This document shows positions 39,144 through 49,450 of a stretch of DNA of 64,000 nt, piece by piece (position 1 is the first letter of the stretch; every line of letters starts with the position of its first letter). Source of the DNA: a virus. The notes beneath the pieces were generated by a model. That model made no database searches, had not been told where the DNA came from, and saw nothing but the letters and a program-made list of their open reading frames with translations. The DNA is taken from positions 1 to 64,000 of the IMG/VR virus record IMGVR_UViG_3300042898_003434; one strand, written 5' to 3'. The position numbers and the translations under genes are program-made.

Positions 39144-41440
39144 TGTTGAGTCCTCGATATTTGTCTTAATTCTGCACCAATCGAAGTTTTCCACACACCG
39201 GATGAAATAGTATGGCTGACCGATTTTATTGAAAAAATGGCATTTTTATAAGAATACTGTTCTGGTACATGATCTACTGTAAACATGCCAAGAAAAGTAA
39301 ATCCGGCTATCCCCAAAACTTCAAATTCAAAAATTGTATTTGGCATCACGGGAGTATTGACATATGCAGCGGCAGAATTCTTATCTTCCATTACGATTTG
39401 TTTCATCAGTGTGTCAGACGGTTCATTCAAATAATAATCTATTCCGCTGCTGGGAGAGCTTGAATATATGTTAAAACCCTCGTCGTTAGTATTTCTACTA
39501 AGATCACTTTTTTTATTCGTGGCGTCTGTATTTGATGTTGTGGCCGGAGATTTATAAGCTTTATCCGCCAATCTATCGTTCGAGACAAACCTTCCAAAAG
39601 AGTTTGAATCTTGTGTCGGTTTTGTTTTGTCACTGTCGTTATCCTTGGTGTCGTTCGGAGCTTTCGCGTCTCTAGCTGCAAGCTCCGCTGATCCAGCAGT
39701 AAATAACACTTGGCTTGCCATTTCAGGACTCATTTTTACATCCATGCCCGCACTTAATAAATATGCGTGATTAACTGAGCCGAGCACAATTCTAGTTAAT
39801 TCAGATGCGGTTTTTTCATTTAGCACCGGTGCAAATTTTATATCCATGACTGTTACATAATTTTGATTCGCGTTTGTGTCTGGCATCAACCTCAATTCAT
39901 TTACTCCGGAAAGTGCCTGTGATATCTTACTTAAAATCGAAGTCATCATTGATTTCACCGTAGAATTTTCTTTCGCCGAAGATTTTATAAAATCTGTAGA
40001 AATATAAACATCTTTTAAATAACCAAAATATCCAAAACTTTGTTTATAAAAATCTTTGCTAGTCGCGTCTGTTACATCGGCGTCTGAAAATATAGGAAAC
40101 GATTTTCCTTTAAATTCTGGGTCAACTCTTTCGTTTAAAATAGCTTGTAAATCATCATATTGATCAGTAAATCCAAATTCCTTCAATATAGATGGAATTC
40201 TTCCGTATTTTTTATAATGTTCACCGTTTTCAATTTCGCTTAAATTTCCAGTAGAAGCAGTCTTGCCCGTTGTTTCTTTTTTTATATATTTAGGCGCAAA
40301 TTTGTTGGGGATAATGACGTCCGGATCTATTGATTTTAAACCGGGATGCGCGCCGATTAATACATTTGTAATATCTATTTTTTGCCAACTAAATTGTTTT
40401 TCTTTTTTATTTTCGTCTAATACAACAACCGGAAATTGAGTTTCAAAAAAATGATTTAATATTTCCACAAAATAATCCATTCTGACCCACTGTCTAGTGG
40501 TTGTAAATGTTGCCCCCGACTCAAATCTAAATATACGACCATGCGACTTGGGAAAATTGGGCTGAATGTCTGACTGATCAGTATCGTTCAATGCAATAGA
40601 ATCCCATTTACTGTATTTATTAAACTCGCTGAAGCTTTCTATTTTTTCGACATTTCCATTTTTATTTTTACGTTGGAGAGTTTCTTCTCCATAATTCTGG
40701 CCTTCGAATAACCAAGCAACGCTTGTAATTGTCGTACTACACTCGTATACTCCGTTTCCAGAAAGTTTATATGCATAGTCGGTTATAATTCCCATATGCG
40801 CATCATAGTTTCCGTCTGACATTTTTGATTTTTCTAAAATAGCCTTGGGATTACCAAATATTGGGCGCAATTTGTCTACATCATAGTCAATCAATGATGC
40901 TGGGTTATAATTATCCCATCCCCATTCAACGACACATGTTACTCTCGGCGAAAGAAAATACGGAGATAAATAATTTAGTTGTTCTAACGAATATGCTTTC
41001 CATTTAATTACCGCCTTTCTGCAAACAGCAGCAAACGGTGCCGATTGTCCTCCTAAAAGCTCGACGCGTATTTCATCAACTGACGGTGGCGGTCTATGTG
41101 GAAATGTTGTCGAAGTGTCACTTGATATAGTATGAGGGTTGCCCCTAGCATCCAATCCGATAGTAGAAATTTTTTGAGTATTAAAACCAAGGCTGTCGTC
41201 AAACCCATTAACTCCAAACATCAAAAATCCATCAAGATTTTTTGATGTGTCATTTTCTTTCAAATTATTTTTAACAACCGTCGGTATTCCATTTGAAAAA
41301 AATCTTGCCCACGCAGTTTTAACCGTGTTTCGTTTTTCGGCACCATTGAATCCATAATCACTAGATCGATTTTGTAATTCTGCTACTACCCACGGTTTGA
41401 TAGGATGTAAACCCCACGGAATAAATGTGTCTTGATCCAT
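39140..41440 (-). CDS. Large baseplate structural protein
   Basis: 766 aa. Starts with a tract (FIPWGLHPIKPWVVAELQNRS) and continues with RVELLGGQSAPFAAVCRKAVIKWKA, followed by VVEWGWDNYNP, features I associate with large baseplate or hub proteins of T4-like marine phages. Residues about 590-660 are a polar, Asp/Ser/Asn-rich linker. The order tape measure, gp48-like, gp53-like, then this gene supports a baseplate hub or wedge role. The precise T4 counterpart is not certain. Confidence 0.7.
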   Translation of the reverse strand: MDQDTFIPWGLHPIKPWVVAELQNRSSDYGFNGAEKRNTVKTAWARFFSNGIPTVVKNNLKENDTSKNLDGFLMFGVNGFDDSLGFNTQKISTIGLDARGNPHTISSDTSTTFPHRPPPSVDEIRVELLGGQSAPFAAVCRKAVIKWKAYSLEQLNYLSPYFLSPRVTCVVEWGWDNYNPASLIDYDVDKLRPIFGNPKAILEKSKMSDGNYDAHMGIITDYAYKLSGNGVYECSTTITSVAWLFEGQNYGEETLQRKNKNGNVEKIESFSEFNKYSKWDSIALNDTDQSDIQPNFPKSHGRIFRFESGATFTTTRQWVRMDYFVEILNHFFETQFPVVVLDENKKEKQFSWQKIDITNVLIGAHPGLKSIDPDVIIPNKFAPKYIKKETTGKTASTGNLSEIENGEHYKKYGRIPSILKEFGFTDQYDDLQAILNERVDPEFKGKSFPIFSDADVTDATSKDFYKQSFGYFGYLKDVYISTDFIKSSAKENSTVKSMMTSILSKISQALSGVNELRLMPDTNANQNYVTVMDIKFAPVLNEKTASELTRIVLGSVNHAYLLSAGMDVKMSPEMASQVLFTAGSAELAARDAKAPNDTKDNDSDKTKPTQDSNSFGRFVSNDRLADKAYKSPATTSNTDATNKKSDLSRNTNDEGFNIYSSSPSSGIDYYLNEPSDTLMKQIVMEDKNSAAAYVNTPVMPNTIFEFEVLGIAGFTFLGMFTVDHVPEQYSYKNAIFSIKSVSHTISSGVWKTSIGAELRQISRTQQ

Positions 41441-41455
41441 ATTATAAAACCGATA

Positions 41456-41755
41456 TTATGAATTTGCCCTGTTGAATTTTGCAACGATTGTTGATATGTT
41501 GGACGGTATTCTTAATTGTTGACCAACCGCTGGCTTCATCGTACCTTTTATATAGTTTGCTTGAGCGATGACCCACCATAGTGTAGAATCTTTATAAAAC
41601 TTATTTGCTAACGAGTCAAGAAAATCCGCATCCGTTGCGGTAACATATATGTCATCCGAGTTTACCGGTATTGCCGGATATCGGGTAGTAATAAATACGC
41701 GTTTACCGTCATATCTATTTTTTATATTGTTAAAATTTATGTTATATCTGTTCAT
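41456..41755 (-). CDS. 53: Baseplate wedge protein with LysM-like domain (gp53-like)
   Basis: 99 aa. DFLDSLANKFYKDSTLWWVIAQANYIKG...VGQQLRIP is a LysM-type pattern seen in T4 gp53, which clamps adjacent baseplate wedges. Shorter than T4 gp53 (196 aa), so only the core domain is present. Sits 2 nt after the gp48-like gene. Confidence 0.75.
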   Translation of the reverse strand: MNRYNINFNNIKNRYDGKRVFITTRYPAIPVNSDDIYVTATDADFLDSLANKFYKDSTLWWVIAQANYIKGTMKPAVGQQLRIPSNISTIVAKFNRANS

Positions 41756-41757
41756 AG

Positions 41758-43905
41758 TTAAACCCTAGCCGTTACATTATAGTGGTCGGCGCTTGTAGTC
41801 GATCTTTCTTTTTCCAATAGGCTCATTCCGACATTCACATCGACCTTAGTTGGCAATTGTAAAGATTTTGTTTTTGCATCGTAATATTGTTTTCCAATAT
41901 ATTGATTGTATTGTTCGCCGTCTCCTCGAAAACTTTCCCACATAGAATCATCCGGAATGCTTATACCGACAGATGTAATTATCGATGGTTGATCTTCATA
42001 CAAGTCTCCCATTGTTAAAGTGACCATGGGGGGGTACATAAATTGAGACATGATACCGCCACCGTCGGCGGTCTTGCCTTTGGTGTATGCCGGAGGTCTC
42101 GTTAACCCAACCAAATAATTGATTCTCGACCACATCGGCACAAGTTCTTCTAAACTGTTAGCGTATACCGTAAAATTGAAATTCAAAGTTCTTTCAAACC
42201 CTTTATACATATATAATTTATCAGCTCTTCCGAGGTATTGAACAGTATCCCATTCCGGAGAATGTACTTCATTTATAGAAGTAAGCGTGGCTCTAAATGG
42301 AATGTATATGTTGTTCACCAAATCAAAAAAATGAAAAAAGATTAAATCTTTGGATTGGCCATTTCCTAATGTCAAGTCGGGTGGAATTGTGTTTCTATCG
42401 CCGGTGATTACTTCCAATACATTAATCTTGTCCGCAACACTGTTAGTATTTCCATCTTTTTTATAAGACGCAAATCCGCGTTTTGCTAATGTGATTTTTT
42501 CACTAATGGTATTGGTAAATTTTGTTTTGCCGATTTCAATAGCGGAATATCCAGCCACAACTTTTTCTAACTTAGAAACTTGTTCTTTTTTAATAGACCC
42601 TGCAATCTCGTCGGCCCCTGTAATAGCAGTGGGATATCTCTTCTCGGTCGTACCAATTTCTGGATATGTTATGTATTTCTTCGGGGTGTTGCTGTCATTG
42701 CGGTAATCCTCCACAGTCTTTAACTGTTCGGTAGATTTTCTAAATTGCGGGGGTTTGGCCCAAACATCCGTGGTAATTCCTACAGTATTTATTATATCAC
42801 GCTGTTTTTGTATACTAAAATTACGAATTCTTGCATTCTCAGAATTTGCACGATCTCCCGCAGTTAAAACACTATATCGTAATGTCGGTGTATATCTATG
42901 AAATTCACCCACGTTAATTGCGTCATCCGCAACCCCGGGCGGCGCTTTGGCGGGTGCACCAAGAAATGCGGCACTCAAAGAAGATTTTATTGTATCGATA
43001 AATCCCATTTGACTCTGCGCATCTGTTTGTGGAGTATTTTTTGCAGCCAACATTCCACCTTTATCCGTATACATTGATTCATATGCGCCAATTATTCCGT
43101 TATATTCTGGACGAATTTCCCATTTATTGTCCGCCCCGCCACCAAAACCAAACGGATTTGTACTTGGTATGAAACTCTTCAGTTTACTGACAAGAGCTTT
43201 ACCTAACGCACTTCCAAAACTTGGCGTTTTTTGGCCAACTTGGTCGGTACCAGCGTCTGGAAAAACCGTATTAAATCTATTGCGACCACTATCACCACTT
43301 TCATAGCGTATAAGTCCCTTGGCTGGTAGACCATTCATCTTTGCGTAACTAGACAAAGCCGGACCAGTCGCTGTTCCGTCCGGGTTGTTTTCTATGGCTT
43401 TGCTTTGTATACCAACAACACTCAACAATGATGTCGCAACGAAATTACCAACACCACCGCTGACAGGCAAAAATCTAACAGGTCTATCAATGAGTCCGGT
43501 AGATCCTTTAGCGGCGGTTGCGCTTAATAGACTAAGTGGGTTGTATATTCTAGTTTCATTGAAGCTGTTTTGTTTCTGTAACAGATACTGTTTTCCGATA
43601 TATAGCAAACCAGTTCCACTCGTTGCAAATTTTGAGACTCTTTGTATATCGAGTAGTGTTGACCCAAACGGCATCGCTTGAGAATCCGCCCGTGTAATAT
43701 TCTTTGAAAATTCACTACTAGCAACATCTATAAATACATACGGTTGAGAGCTACCGATCTTTATACCTGGCCCAGTCGATTGCGTATACACCGAATACTT
43801 CTTATAAATAGAATTTGATTCTTTATTAAAAGTGGCCAATCTATCCGCAGGTGTCAGTCTTTTTATAGGCGACAGTGGATTTGAGATTGTTAGGTCGGAT
43901 AGCAT
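41758..43905 (-). CDS. 48: Baseplate tail-tube junction protein (gp48-like)
   Basis: 715 aa. The C-terminal 230 residues carry the gp48/gp54-type tract: PFRATLTSINEVHSPEWD, YLGRADKLYMYKGFERT, FTVYANSLEELVPMW and a final ITSVGISIPDDSMWE. This fold tops the baseplate hub and starts the tail tube. The N-terminal 400 residues are an extension with Ser/Gly/Ala-rich segments not in T4 gp48. TATTTATA lies 4 nt before the ATG. Confidence 0.8.
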   Translation of the reverse strand: MLSDLTISNPLSPIKRLTPADRLATFNKESNSIYKKYSVYTQSTGPGIKIGSSQPYVFIDVASSEFSKNITRADSQAMPFGSTLLDIQRVSKFATSGTGLLYIGKQYLLQKQNSFNETRIYNPLSLLSATAAKGSTGLIDRPVRFLPVSGGVGNFVATSLLSVVGIQSKAIENNPDGTATGPALSSYAKMNGLPAKGLIRYESGDSGRNRFNTVFPDAGTDQVGQKTPSFGSALGKALVSKLKSFIPSTNPFGFGGGADNKWEIRPEYNGIIGAYESMYTDKGGMLAAKNTPQTDAQSQMGFIDTIKSSLSAAFLGAPAKAPPGVADDAINVGEFHRYTPTLRYSVLTAGDRANSENARIRNFSIQKQRDIINTVGITTDVWAKPPQFRKSTEQLKTVEDYRNDSNTPKKYITYPEIGTTEKRYPTAITGADEIAGSIKKEQVSKLEKVVAGYSAIEIGKTKFTNTISEKITLAKRGFASYKKDGNTNSVADKINVLEVITGDRNTIPPDLTLGNGQSKDLIFFHFFDLVNNIYIPFRATLTSINEVHSPEWDTVQYLGRADKLYMYKGFERTLNFNFTVYANSLEELVPMWSRINYLVGLTRPPAYTKGKTADGGGIMSQFMYPPMVTLTMGDLYEDQPSIITSVGISIPDDSMWESFRGDGEQYNQYIGKQYYDAKTKSLQLPTKVDVNVGMSLLEKERSTTSADHYNVTARV

Positions 43906-43909
43906 ATGT

Positions 43910-43917
43910 TATAAATA
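43910..43917 (-). promoter_or_regulatory. TATTTATA box before the gp48-like gene
   Basis: The coding strand reads ATATTTATAACATATG; the box is 4 nt from the start codon, implying a nearly leaderless message if used. Confidence 0.4.
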
Positions 43918-43933
43918 TCGATACATGCCAGTT

Positions 43934-46900
43934 TTAGTCTCTTGCGCTGGATGCCATCGCCGAGGATACTTTTCTTCCGTCTAGATTTACAGCAATTGCA
44001 CCACTTCGCATTAAAGATATAAGTTCGTCTAACTTGCCACCAAGAACACCAACACTTGTGTCGGTTGGAGCGGCGGCGGTTGTTGGAGCGGCGGTCGGCG
44101 CGGCGGCGGATATTACCGCCAGCGCTGCCATTTTAATGGTACTCATACTTTCTACTTGGTCGTTTAGTTTAGACAGCGACAATGTTAACTTATCGACTGA
44201 CGCCGCGAATGAGTCAACTGCTCCAAAATTAGACATCGACGTGGATATCTTTTGGATAGAATCGGCAGTAAGTTGCAATTGACTTCCCATCGACGACAGC
44301 TCTTTTATTTTTTTAATCGGGTCGCCACCCAACAGTCCACCAACAAAATTACCAATACCAGCAACCGCCGATCCAGTGCCAAATGCGGCCAGTGCAATTC
44401 CGATTGCCCCAATGCCGCCCGCCGCTAGATACAAACCCCCCGCTGTGCTTGCTAGGGATGTAAGTGGCGTTATCATTTTTTCAATACCGGTTGCAAGTAC
44501 CGGCAATCCTTCTGCTAATGCAGTCGTCCCAATTCCAAATACCCCAATCGCTAGGCCAAGTACGCCAATTGCGAGCGATCCGGCGAATATGAGCGGCGCG
44601 ATATAACCAAGACCAGCAGCGGCAAGTCCCAAGCCAACGATAGCAACACCCACTTTGGCTAAGGTACCCCATTCCAATTCCGCAAATTGTTTAAATCCAT
44701 ATGCGATACCTGCAAATGCTAAGGCGAGTAAGCCCATAGAAACGATACCCGCCATCACTGTGCCCTTACCCATTGCCTTTAAACCCGAGGCAAGCAATTC
44801 AAGACCAGCTCCAGCAGGGCCACCTAAAAATGCGACTGCCGCAAGACCAATTGCTCCCACGGTCATAATTGCAAACGCTAAGGCAGCAGCGGTGAGTGAA
44901 CCAGCTCCAAGTAAAACGTCTCCCTTTGCCATCTTTTTCAACCCTTTCGCAATTCCTTCTAACGCAGCAGAAAGCTTTTCACCATCTACCATAGACAATA
45001 GTTTTGCACCAAGCACACCGGGTATCATCACTACAAGGCCAATTGAGGCCGGTATTAAATTAAGCGCACCCTTCAAAACTTCGACACCGGCCATCTTTTT
45101 TAATCCCGCCGCAAGGTTTGTTAAAAACGACTTGATTCCGGAACCGTTGTTTGACTTCATCGATCTTGAAGATTTTTCTGTTTTTTCCACTCCTTTTGAA
45201 ATATCAGGAGTGCCAGTCGTAGTGCTCGGACCCTTAACTTTTTCAACAAGCGATTTTGCAAACGACCCTACGGCCTTGAATGGTTTTGCAATCATGCTCA
45301 TGACTGCACCAACACCGCCAGAACCAAAAAAGATATTGGTAATTAAACCTGCGCCAGCAATTTGTATCAAAGTGCCAACAAATGTTCCTAAATCTTTAAC
45401 TTGTTCTTTGGCAAATTCTACAGTTTTCGACCAAGATCCAGTACCATCTACGATGGAGGCAACGCCATCTGCTATCCATTTTATAGGACTTAATACCCAA
45501 GCAAGCCCCGCTGCTATTAAACCGACCAATTGTGCTATACGAGAAAAAATAGGAACAACTATTGTTACCAGCGGGGTAATTATTGGTTCTAGTATGTTTC
45601 CAATCGCAACAACCATTGATTCCAAACTAGTTTTTAACTTTGTAATCAAGCCTTGAATTTTCTGTTGCATCAACGCTTTTTCGTTTTGTTTTACCAAGTC
45701 AGCAGAATCCAAATCGTTTATCTTCTTCAAAGCTGCTAACTCTTTTTCTTGTGCTTTTAACGTGGCTTTTTTAGCTTCGTCGCTACCCATTAATATAGCA
45801 TCACGCTGTGCTTCAACTGCCATCATCTTAGTCAAATCTTTAAGTTCCATGCCAGCCGCTTTAGCCAATGCTTCGCGCTGATACACATTCATCTTGTTGA
45901 AGTCACCCGCATTCTTTACCGTTTCCAAAGTGGCTCTGGCAGAATCCTCAACTCTTCCTTCAAACGCCAATTGTCTTGCCAATTGAAAATTAACATTTCT
46001 GCCAAGCAATGCACTTGCTTCCATTTCGTCATTTATACTTGCGCTAAAATCAAGAAGTTTTCTTTGAGAAGATACAAGCTTGTTTAATTCCATTCCCATC
46101 GATCTTGCCGCAATTGCGGATTTCATCAGTTTTGACGGGTTTGCACCTAGCATACTGAGAGTATCTTCCGATGCACTTGCCACGTCTTGCATAACCAGTT
46201 TGAAAGGAATACCCGCTTTGTCAGATATACCGGCACCAACTTTGATGATATTCATCGCGGCTTGCTCAGATGCACCACCCAACCCTTGGAATGTAGCCAG
46301 TACAGCAGCCGAATTTTCTTGAGCTACACCAAGGTTTACACTCAACAAAGAAACATTCTGCAATGCTTCTTTACTGATAAGCGATGTTCTGCCAAATGTG
46401 TCCGTTAAAGCTTGCGCGGATTTATATGCAACCTCAATTGAAACTCCCATCGAAGCAAATTCAACATTTAAAGCCTCCGCGTCTTTGCGAAGGTCTTTCA
46501 TTTGTGTGGCACTAAAACCGGTCTGTTTTCTAAATTCTTCGGCGGCTTTATCTAGTTCGACAAACCGATCATAGCCCAGTTTAATGAGTTTCCAAAAATT
46601 TAATTTGGCTGTCAACCCTTGTATCTCACTCAACAATTTACTTGCTTTCAATGCCTCGTTGTTTAAATCACCTTCCAATTTTAAATTTTTACTTTCCAGC
46701 CCAGATTTTTTTATCGATAGTTCATTTAACTCTTCATCAATCGCTTTGATTTTTTCTTTATGTATCAACTCGTGTACAAATTGTTCGTTCAACCGGTCTA
46801 TCAACCTGCCCCTTTCGTCCGTCAATGCACCATGTTTTAATTCGGCGGAAATATTTTTCATAACAATACTGTTTCCAACTAGTGCAGCAAGATTTTGTCT

Positions 46901-47440
46901 ATTTTTTAAATCGGCAATCATCTCATCAAAATGCGCGGTATTTTCTCCAGACTTATTTCGTGTTTCTTGGAGAATTGCCATTTGCTTTGCCAAATCAACT
47001 TGCTCTTCGTTGTTCTTTGTTATTTTTTCAGACAACTCTTTACGAAGTTTTTCATTCGCCTCCATGTCGTTTGTCACTCGACCCAAAGTACCCATAGTTT
47101 TTTTAATGTGCTGTTCTATGTTCAGCAACTCGGCAGCTTCTTTTTTCTTTTGTGATAAAAGCTTGAGTTCTAATCTACCCATGGATTCTATTTCAATCTT
47201 GTTCTCGGAGATTTGTGCACCTATTGACTTAATCGCTTCTTTTGTCTTATCGTACTCACCCAGCGCGTTTACTAACGATTTCTTGGTAATATCGTATTGA
47301 TTTGTTATCTGCTTCGATATATCGAATATATCCGTCAACGATTCATGGAAGTCTTTTACTCGCGATTTTGCTTCTTCGACTGATTTTTTAACATCGTCGA
47401 AGCCGTCGGCTAAATCTTTGGTTGGATCGTCCTTTGCCAT
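43934..47440 (-). CDS. Tail tape measure protein
   Basis: 1168 aa, the longest gene in the window. The N-terminal third is coiled coil (KKSVEEAKSRVKDF onward, to about 300). A helical middle region follows, then a long series of Gly/Ala-rich hydrophobic segments (about 600-1090), the typical layout of tape measures that set tail length and may enter the host membrane. Placed between the gp26-like pair and the gp48-like protein, as expected. Box TATTTATA lies 5 nt before the ATG. Confidence 0.9.
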   Translation of the reverse strand: MAKDDPTKDLADGFDDVKKSVEEAKSRVKDFHESLTDIFDISKQITNQYDITKKSLVNALGEYDKTKEAIKSIGAQISENKIEIESMGRLELKLLSQKKKEAAELLNIEQHIKKTMGTLGRVTNDMEANEKLRKELSEKITKNNEEQVDLAKQMAILQETRNKSGENTAHFDEMIADLKNRQNLAALVGNSIVMKNISAELKHGALTDERGRLIDRLNEQFVHELIHKEKIKAIDEELNELSIKKSGLESKNLKLEGDLNNEALKASKLLSEIQGLTAKLNFWKLIKLGYDRFVELDKAAEEFRKQTGFSATQMKDLRKDAEALNVEFASMGVSIEVAYKSAQALTDTFGRTSLISKEALQNVSLLSVNLGVAQENSAAVLATFQGLGGASEQAAMNIIKVGAGISDKAGIPFKLVMQDVASASEDTLSMLGANPSKLMKSAIAARSMGMELNKLVSSQRKLLDFSASINDEMEASALLGRNVNFQLARQLAFEGRVEDSARATLETVKNAGDFNKMNVYQREALAKAAGMELKDLTKMMAVEAQRDAILMGSDEAKKATLKAQEKELAALKKINDLDSADLVKQNEKALMQQKIQGLITKLKTSLESMVVAIGNILEPIITPLVTIVVPIFSRIAQLVGLIAAGLAWVLSPIKWIADGVASIVDGTGSWSKTVEFAKEQVKDLGTFVGTLIQIAGAGLITNIFFGSGGVGAVMSMIAKPFKAVGSFAKSLVEKVKGPSTTTGTPDISKGVEKTEKSSRSMKSNNGSGIKSFLTNLAAGLKKMAGVEVLKGALNLIPASIGLVVMIPGVLGAKLLSMVDGEKLSAALEGIAKGLKKMAKGDVLLGAGSLTAAALAFAIMTVGAIGLAAVAFLGGPAGAGLELLASGLKAMGKGTVMAGIVSMGLLALAFAGIAYGFKQFAELEWGTLAKVGVAIVGLGLAAAGLGYIAPLIFAGSLAIGVLGLAIGVFGIGTTALAEGLPVLATGIEKMITPLTSLASTAGGLYLAAGGIGAIGIALAAFGTGSAVAGIGNFVGGLLGGDPIKKIKELSSMGSQLQLTADSIQKISTSMSNFGAVDSFAASVDKLTLSLSKLNDQVESMSTIKMAALAVISAAAPTAAPTTAAAPTDTSVGVLGGKLDELISLMRSGAIAVNLDGRKVSSAMASSARD

Positions 47441-47445
47441 TTATA

Positions 47446-47453
47446 TATAAATA
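47446..47453 (-). promoter_or_regulatory. TATTTATA box before the tape measure gene
   Basis: The coding strand reads GTATTTATATATAAATG; the box ends 5 nt before the start codon. Confidence 0.4.
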
Positions 47454-47477
47454 CTTACATATAAATATTATAATTGA

Positions 47478-48398
47478 TCACTTTTTGACCGTTGGTGGCT
47501 TGGATATTTTATTAGAGCCACCGCCTTTAGATGCACTCTTATTGGCTTCTGCCTCGGCTTTCTTGGCTTCTACTAGTTTTTTTATGTAAAACGCACGCAG
47601 CATTGTTGGCATTTTATACACACCGTCTTGAGTAAATGCGCCATTACTATAATAACAAAGGTCAAATATCTCAGAGTGTATGTTCATTTTGCTTTCTGAG
47701 TTTATACCAAATATGTCCGGATTTATTTCTATCCGCGACTTCTTGGAAACAGAACATGATGGGCATGTGAAAGATATTTCATTTATATATCCAGGTATGC
47801 TCTTATTATAATAAGACCTGAAAGAATTACTATCCACCGCGCCTAATTGTTGATCATAAAAATCTTCTATACCATCTTTTTCGACACCGTCGATACTCAA
47901 TGTCATGCATTTTATAAATGTTAACCAACTATATTCATCATATATCTTATGCTCTGCACAAGTTGGCAGTTTGAAATATACAGTTCGTTTGCATCTAGGA
48001 AATGTATATGATAGCTTATTCACGCCTTTCTCGCATCTAGAAAAATCAAACTGAACAGATCTAAATGCAAAAGAAATGTCACCCTCGTGTTCTTGTTCGC
48101 ACGACTCGCATTTGTATTTTGTTTTAGCGACTGCACCGTAGTTTGCAATTCGTAAATTCAATAATATAGAATCACGGTCGCACTTCAACAGCGTGTCATA
48201 ATCAATACCACCCACCACAACTTCGTTCAGAAATTCTTTATCAAGGATTCCTCGTTTAGCAAAGTTTGAATTGGATAGCAATTCTTCTTGCTTTGCTGTG
48301 ATTGGGTATATACTGACCTTACCAGAAGATAATATATGCTCTTTGGGATAGAAATATCCCTCAGATGCCAACTCTATTATCTCATAGTTTAAACTCAC
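47478..48398 (-). CDS. Baseplate hub assembly protein, gp26-like, copy 2
   Basis: 306 aa. Shares its plan with the next gene upstream: a Y-P-K-E start (ASEGYFYPKEHILSSGKVSIYPITAKQEELLSN), a D-R-D-S-I-L-L-N-L-R-I-A-N-Y-G stretch and a two-part zinc ribbon (CESC and later CPSC). T4-type gp26/base-plate family proteins have the same N-terminal pattern. The pair probably arose by duplication. C-terminal tail rich in Ala/Lys/Ser/Gly. Confidence 0.75.
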   Translation of the reverse strand: MSLNYEIIELASEGYFYPKEHILSSGKVSIYPITAKQEELLSNSNFAKRGILDKEFLNEVVVGGIDYDTLLKCDRDSILLNLRIANYGAVAKTKYKCESCEQEHEGDISFAFRSVQFDFSRCEKGVNKLSYTFPRCKRTVYFKLPTCAEHKIYDEYSWLTFIKCMTLSIDGVEKDGIEDFYDQQLGAVDSNSFRSYYNKSIPGYINEISFTCPSCSVSKKSRIEINPDIFGINSESKMNIHSEIFDLCYYSNGAFTQDGVYKMPTMLRAFYIKKLVEAKKAEAEANKSASKGGGSNKISKPPTVKK

Positions 48399-48407
48399 AC
48401 ACAGCTA

Positions 48408-49244
48408 TCAATCAGTGATGTTTGGCCAGAAGAAGTTTGCACCAAGTGGAATAGATACTTTAGCTTGATGTCCACATGCTGGGCATGTAAATTCAAATGT
48501 CATATCCAAATCGGGTGTACTTTCTCTGATAAATCTGCGTAATGCCAAACTATCTTTTGCGGTTAATTGAGTATCAACGAAGTTTTTGACTTTGGATCTA
48601 TCAGAGTCACCTTCAATAGACTTAATTGTGTATTTAAGTCTAGTTGTGATTTCTGGAGATGCGGCATTTGCTCCCAGCTTGGCCAGCGCTTTTAATTCTT
48701 GCTCGATTTCTGATTCATCTTTGTGAGTAAGCAAACCGAACGTAATGGACTTACCTGATGTTGGCAGCGTAAATGCAAATCTGTTATCTCCCTTTGTTAA
48801 CTTGGAAGTATCGATGTCTTTTTCAACAACGTTGTCTAGATTAATATCAACCAAAGATTCAACGCCACATTCTGTGCATTTTACCTTTGTGGTATAAATT
48901 TCGCCATATGCACTCTTTCTGGCTGCAATAAATAACGAGTTTTTGTCACCAATTAAAAGGTCGTTTATTGTAACATTTGGAGTAGCGATCAACGCTTTCA
49001 AGAATTCATCAAGAACAGTTCCTTTCTTCAGCAAGTTGGCGTTGCTAAGAATATCTTCGTGCTTGGCGGTGACTTGATATATTTCAATCGTTCCGCTGGA
49101 CAATGGGCTGTTTTCTGGATAGAACAATCCCTTGGACGGCAACTTTACCGTGATTGTTGGTAAAGTTGATTTTGTTGATTCTGATTGAGCAGCCACCGGT
49201 TTTGGTGCTGCGTTATTTTTAGCGACGGGTATATTTGATTCCAT
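48408..49244 (-). CDS. Baseplate hub assembly protein, gp26-like, copy 1
   Basis: 278 aa. After a 30-residue polar tail the family pattern reads LPSKGLFYPENSPLSSGTIEIY, TAKHEDILSNANLLKKGTVLD and LLIGDKNSLFIAARKSAYGEIY, with CTECG and CPACG zinc-binding pairs. This is the T4 base-plate protein (gp26-type) signature. Upstream of the tape measure together with its paralogue at 47478. Confidence 0.82.
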   Translation of the reverse strand: MESNIPVAKNNAAPKPVAAQSESTKSTLPTITVKLPSKGLFYPENSPLSSGTIEIYQVTAKHEDILSNANLLKKGTVLDEFLKALIATPNVTINDLLIGDKNSLFIAARKSAYGEIYTTKVKCTECGVESLVDINLDNVVEKDIDTSKLTKGDNRFAFTLPTSGKSITFGLLTHKDESEIEQELKALAKLGANAASPEITTRLKYTIKSIEGDSDRSKVKNFVDTQLTAKDSLALRRFIRESTPDLDMTFEFTCPACGHQAKVSIPLGANFFWPNITD

Positions 49245-49309
49245 ATTATTATAACGTTTACTTTATCATATATATGAATTACAATAAGTTTTTCATATAT
49301 ATAAAAAGT

Positions 49310-49450
49310 TTATTTACTATTTTTATTTTCGGTCAAGTTTTTCTTTCTACCAAGCTTTGGTATAAGTACCGATGCTATCAACGAAACTACCGCCGAAACG
49401 CCTATAATCCACATAGGAACGCTGACGGCGGTGCATGAATTGTCTACCAC
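49310..49450 (-). CDS. Possible small single-span membrane protein
   Basis: 46 aa from GTG (34 aa from an internal ATG at 49414). One hydrophobic span (about 17-36: VPMWIIGVSAVVSLIASVLI) followed by a basic KLGRKK stretch, an inside-positive tail. The GTG overlaps the end of the spanin-like lipoprotein gene. It fills the otherwise empty 200 bases here. Short and unsupported by an RBS, so uncertain; a lysis accessory (e.g. holin or antiholin-like) is conceivable. Confidence 0.35.
   Translation of the reverse strand: MVDNSCTAVSVPMWIIGVSAVVSLIASVLIPKLGRKKNLTENKNSK

Noticed and set aside
44655-45656. Plus-strand open frame of 333 codons antisense to the tape measure gene
   Set aside because: It mirrors the Gly/Ala-rich tape measure sequence, is low-complexity, and lies in the antisense frame of a clear gene.
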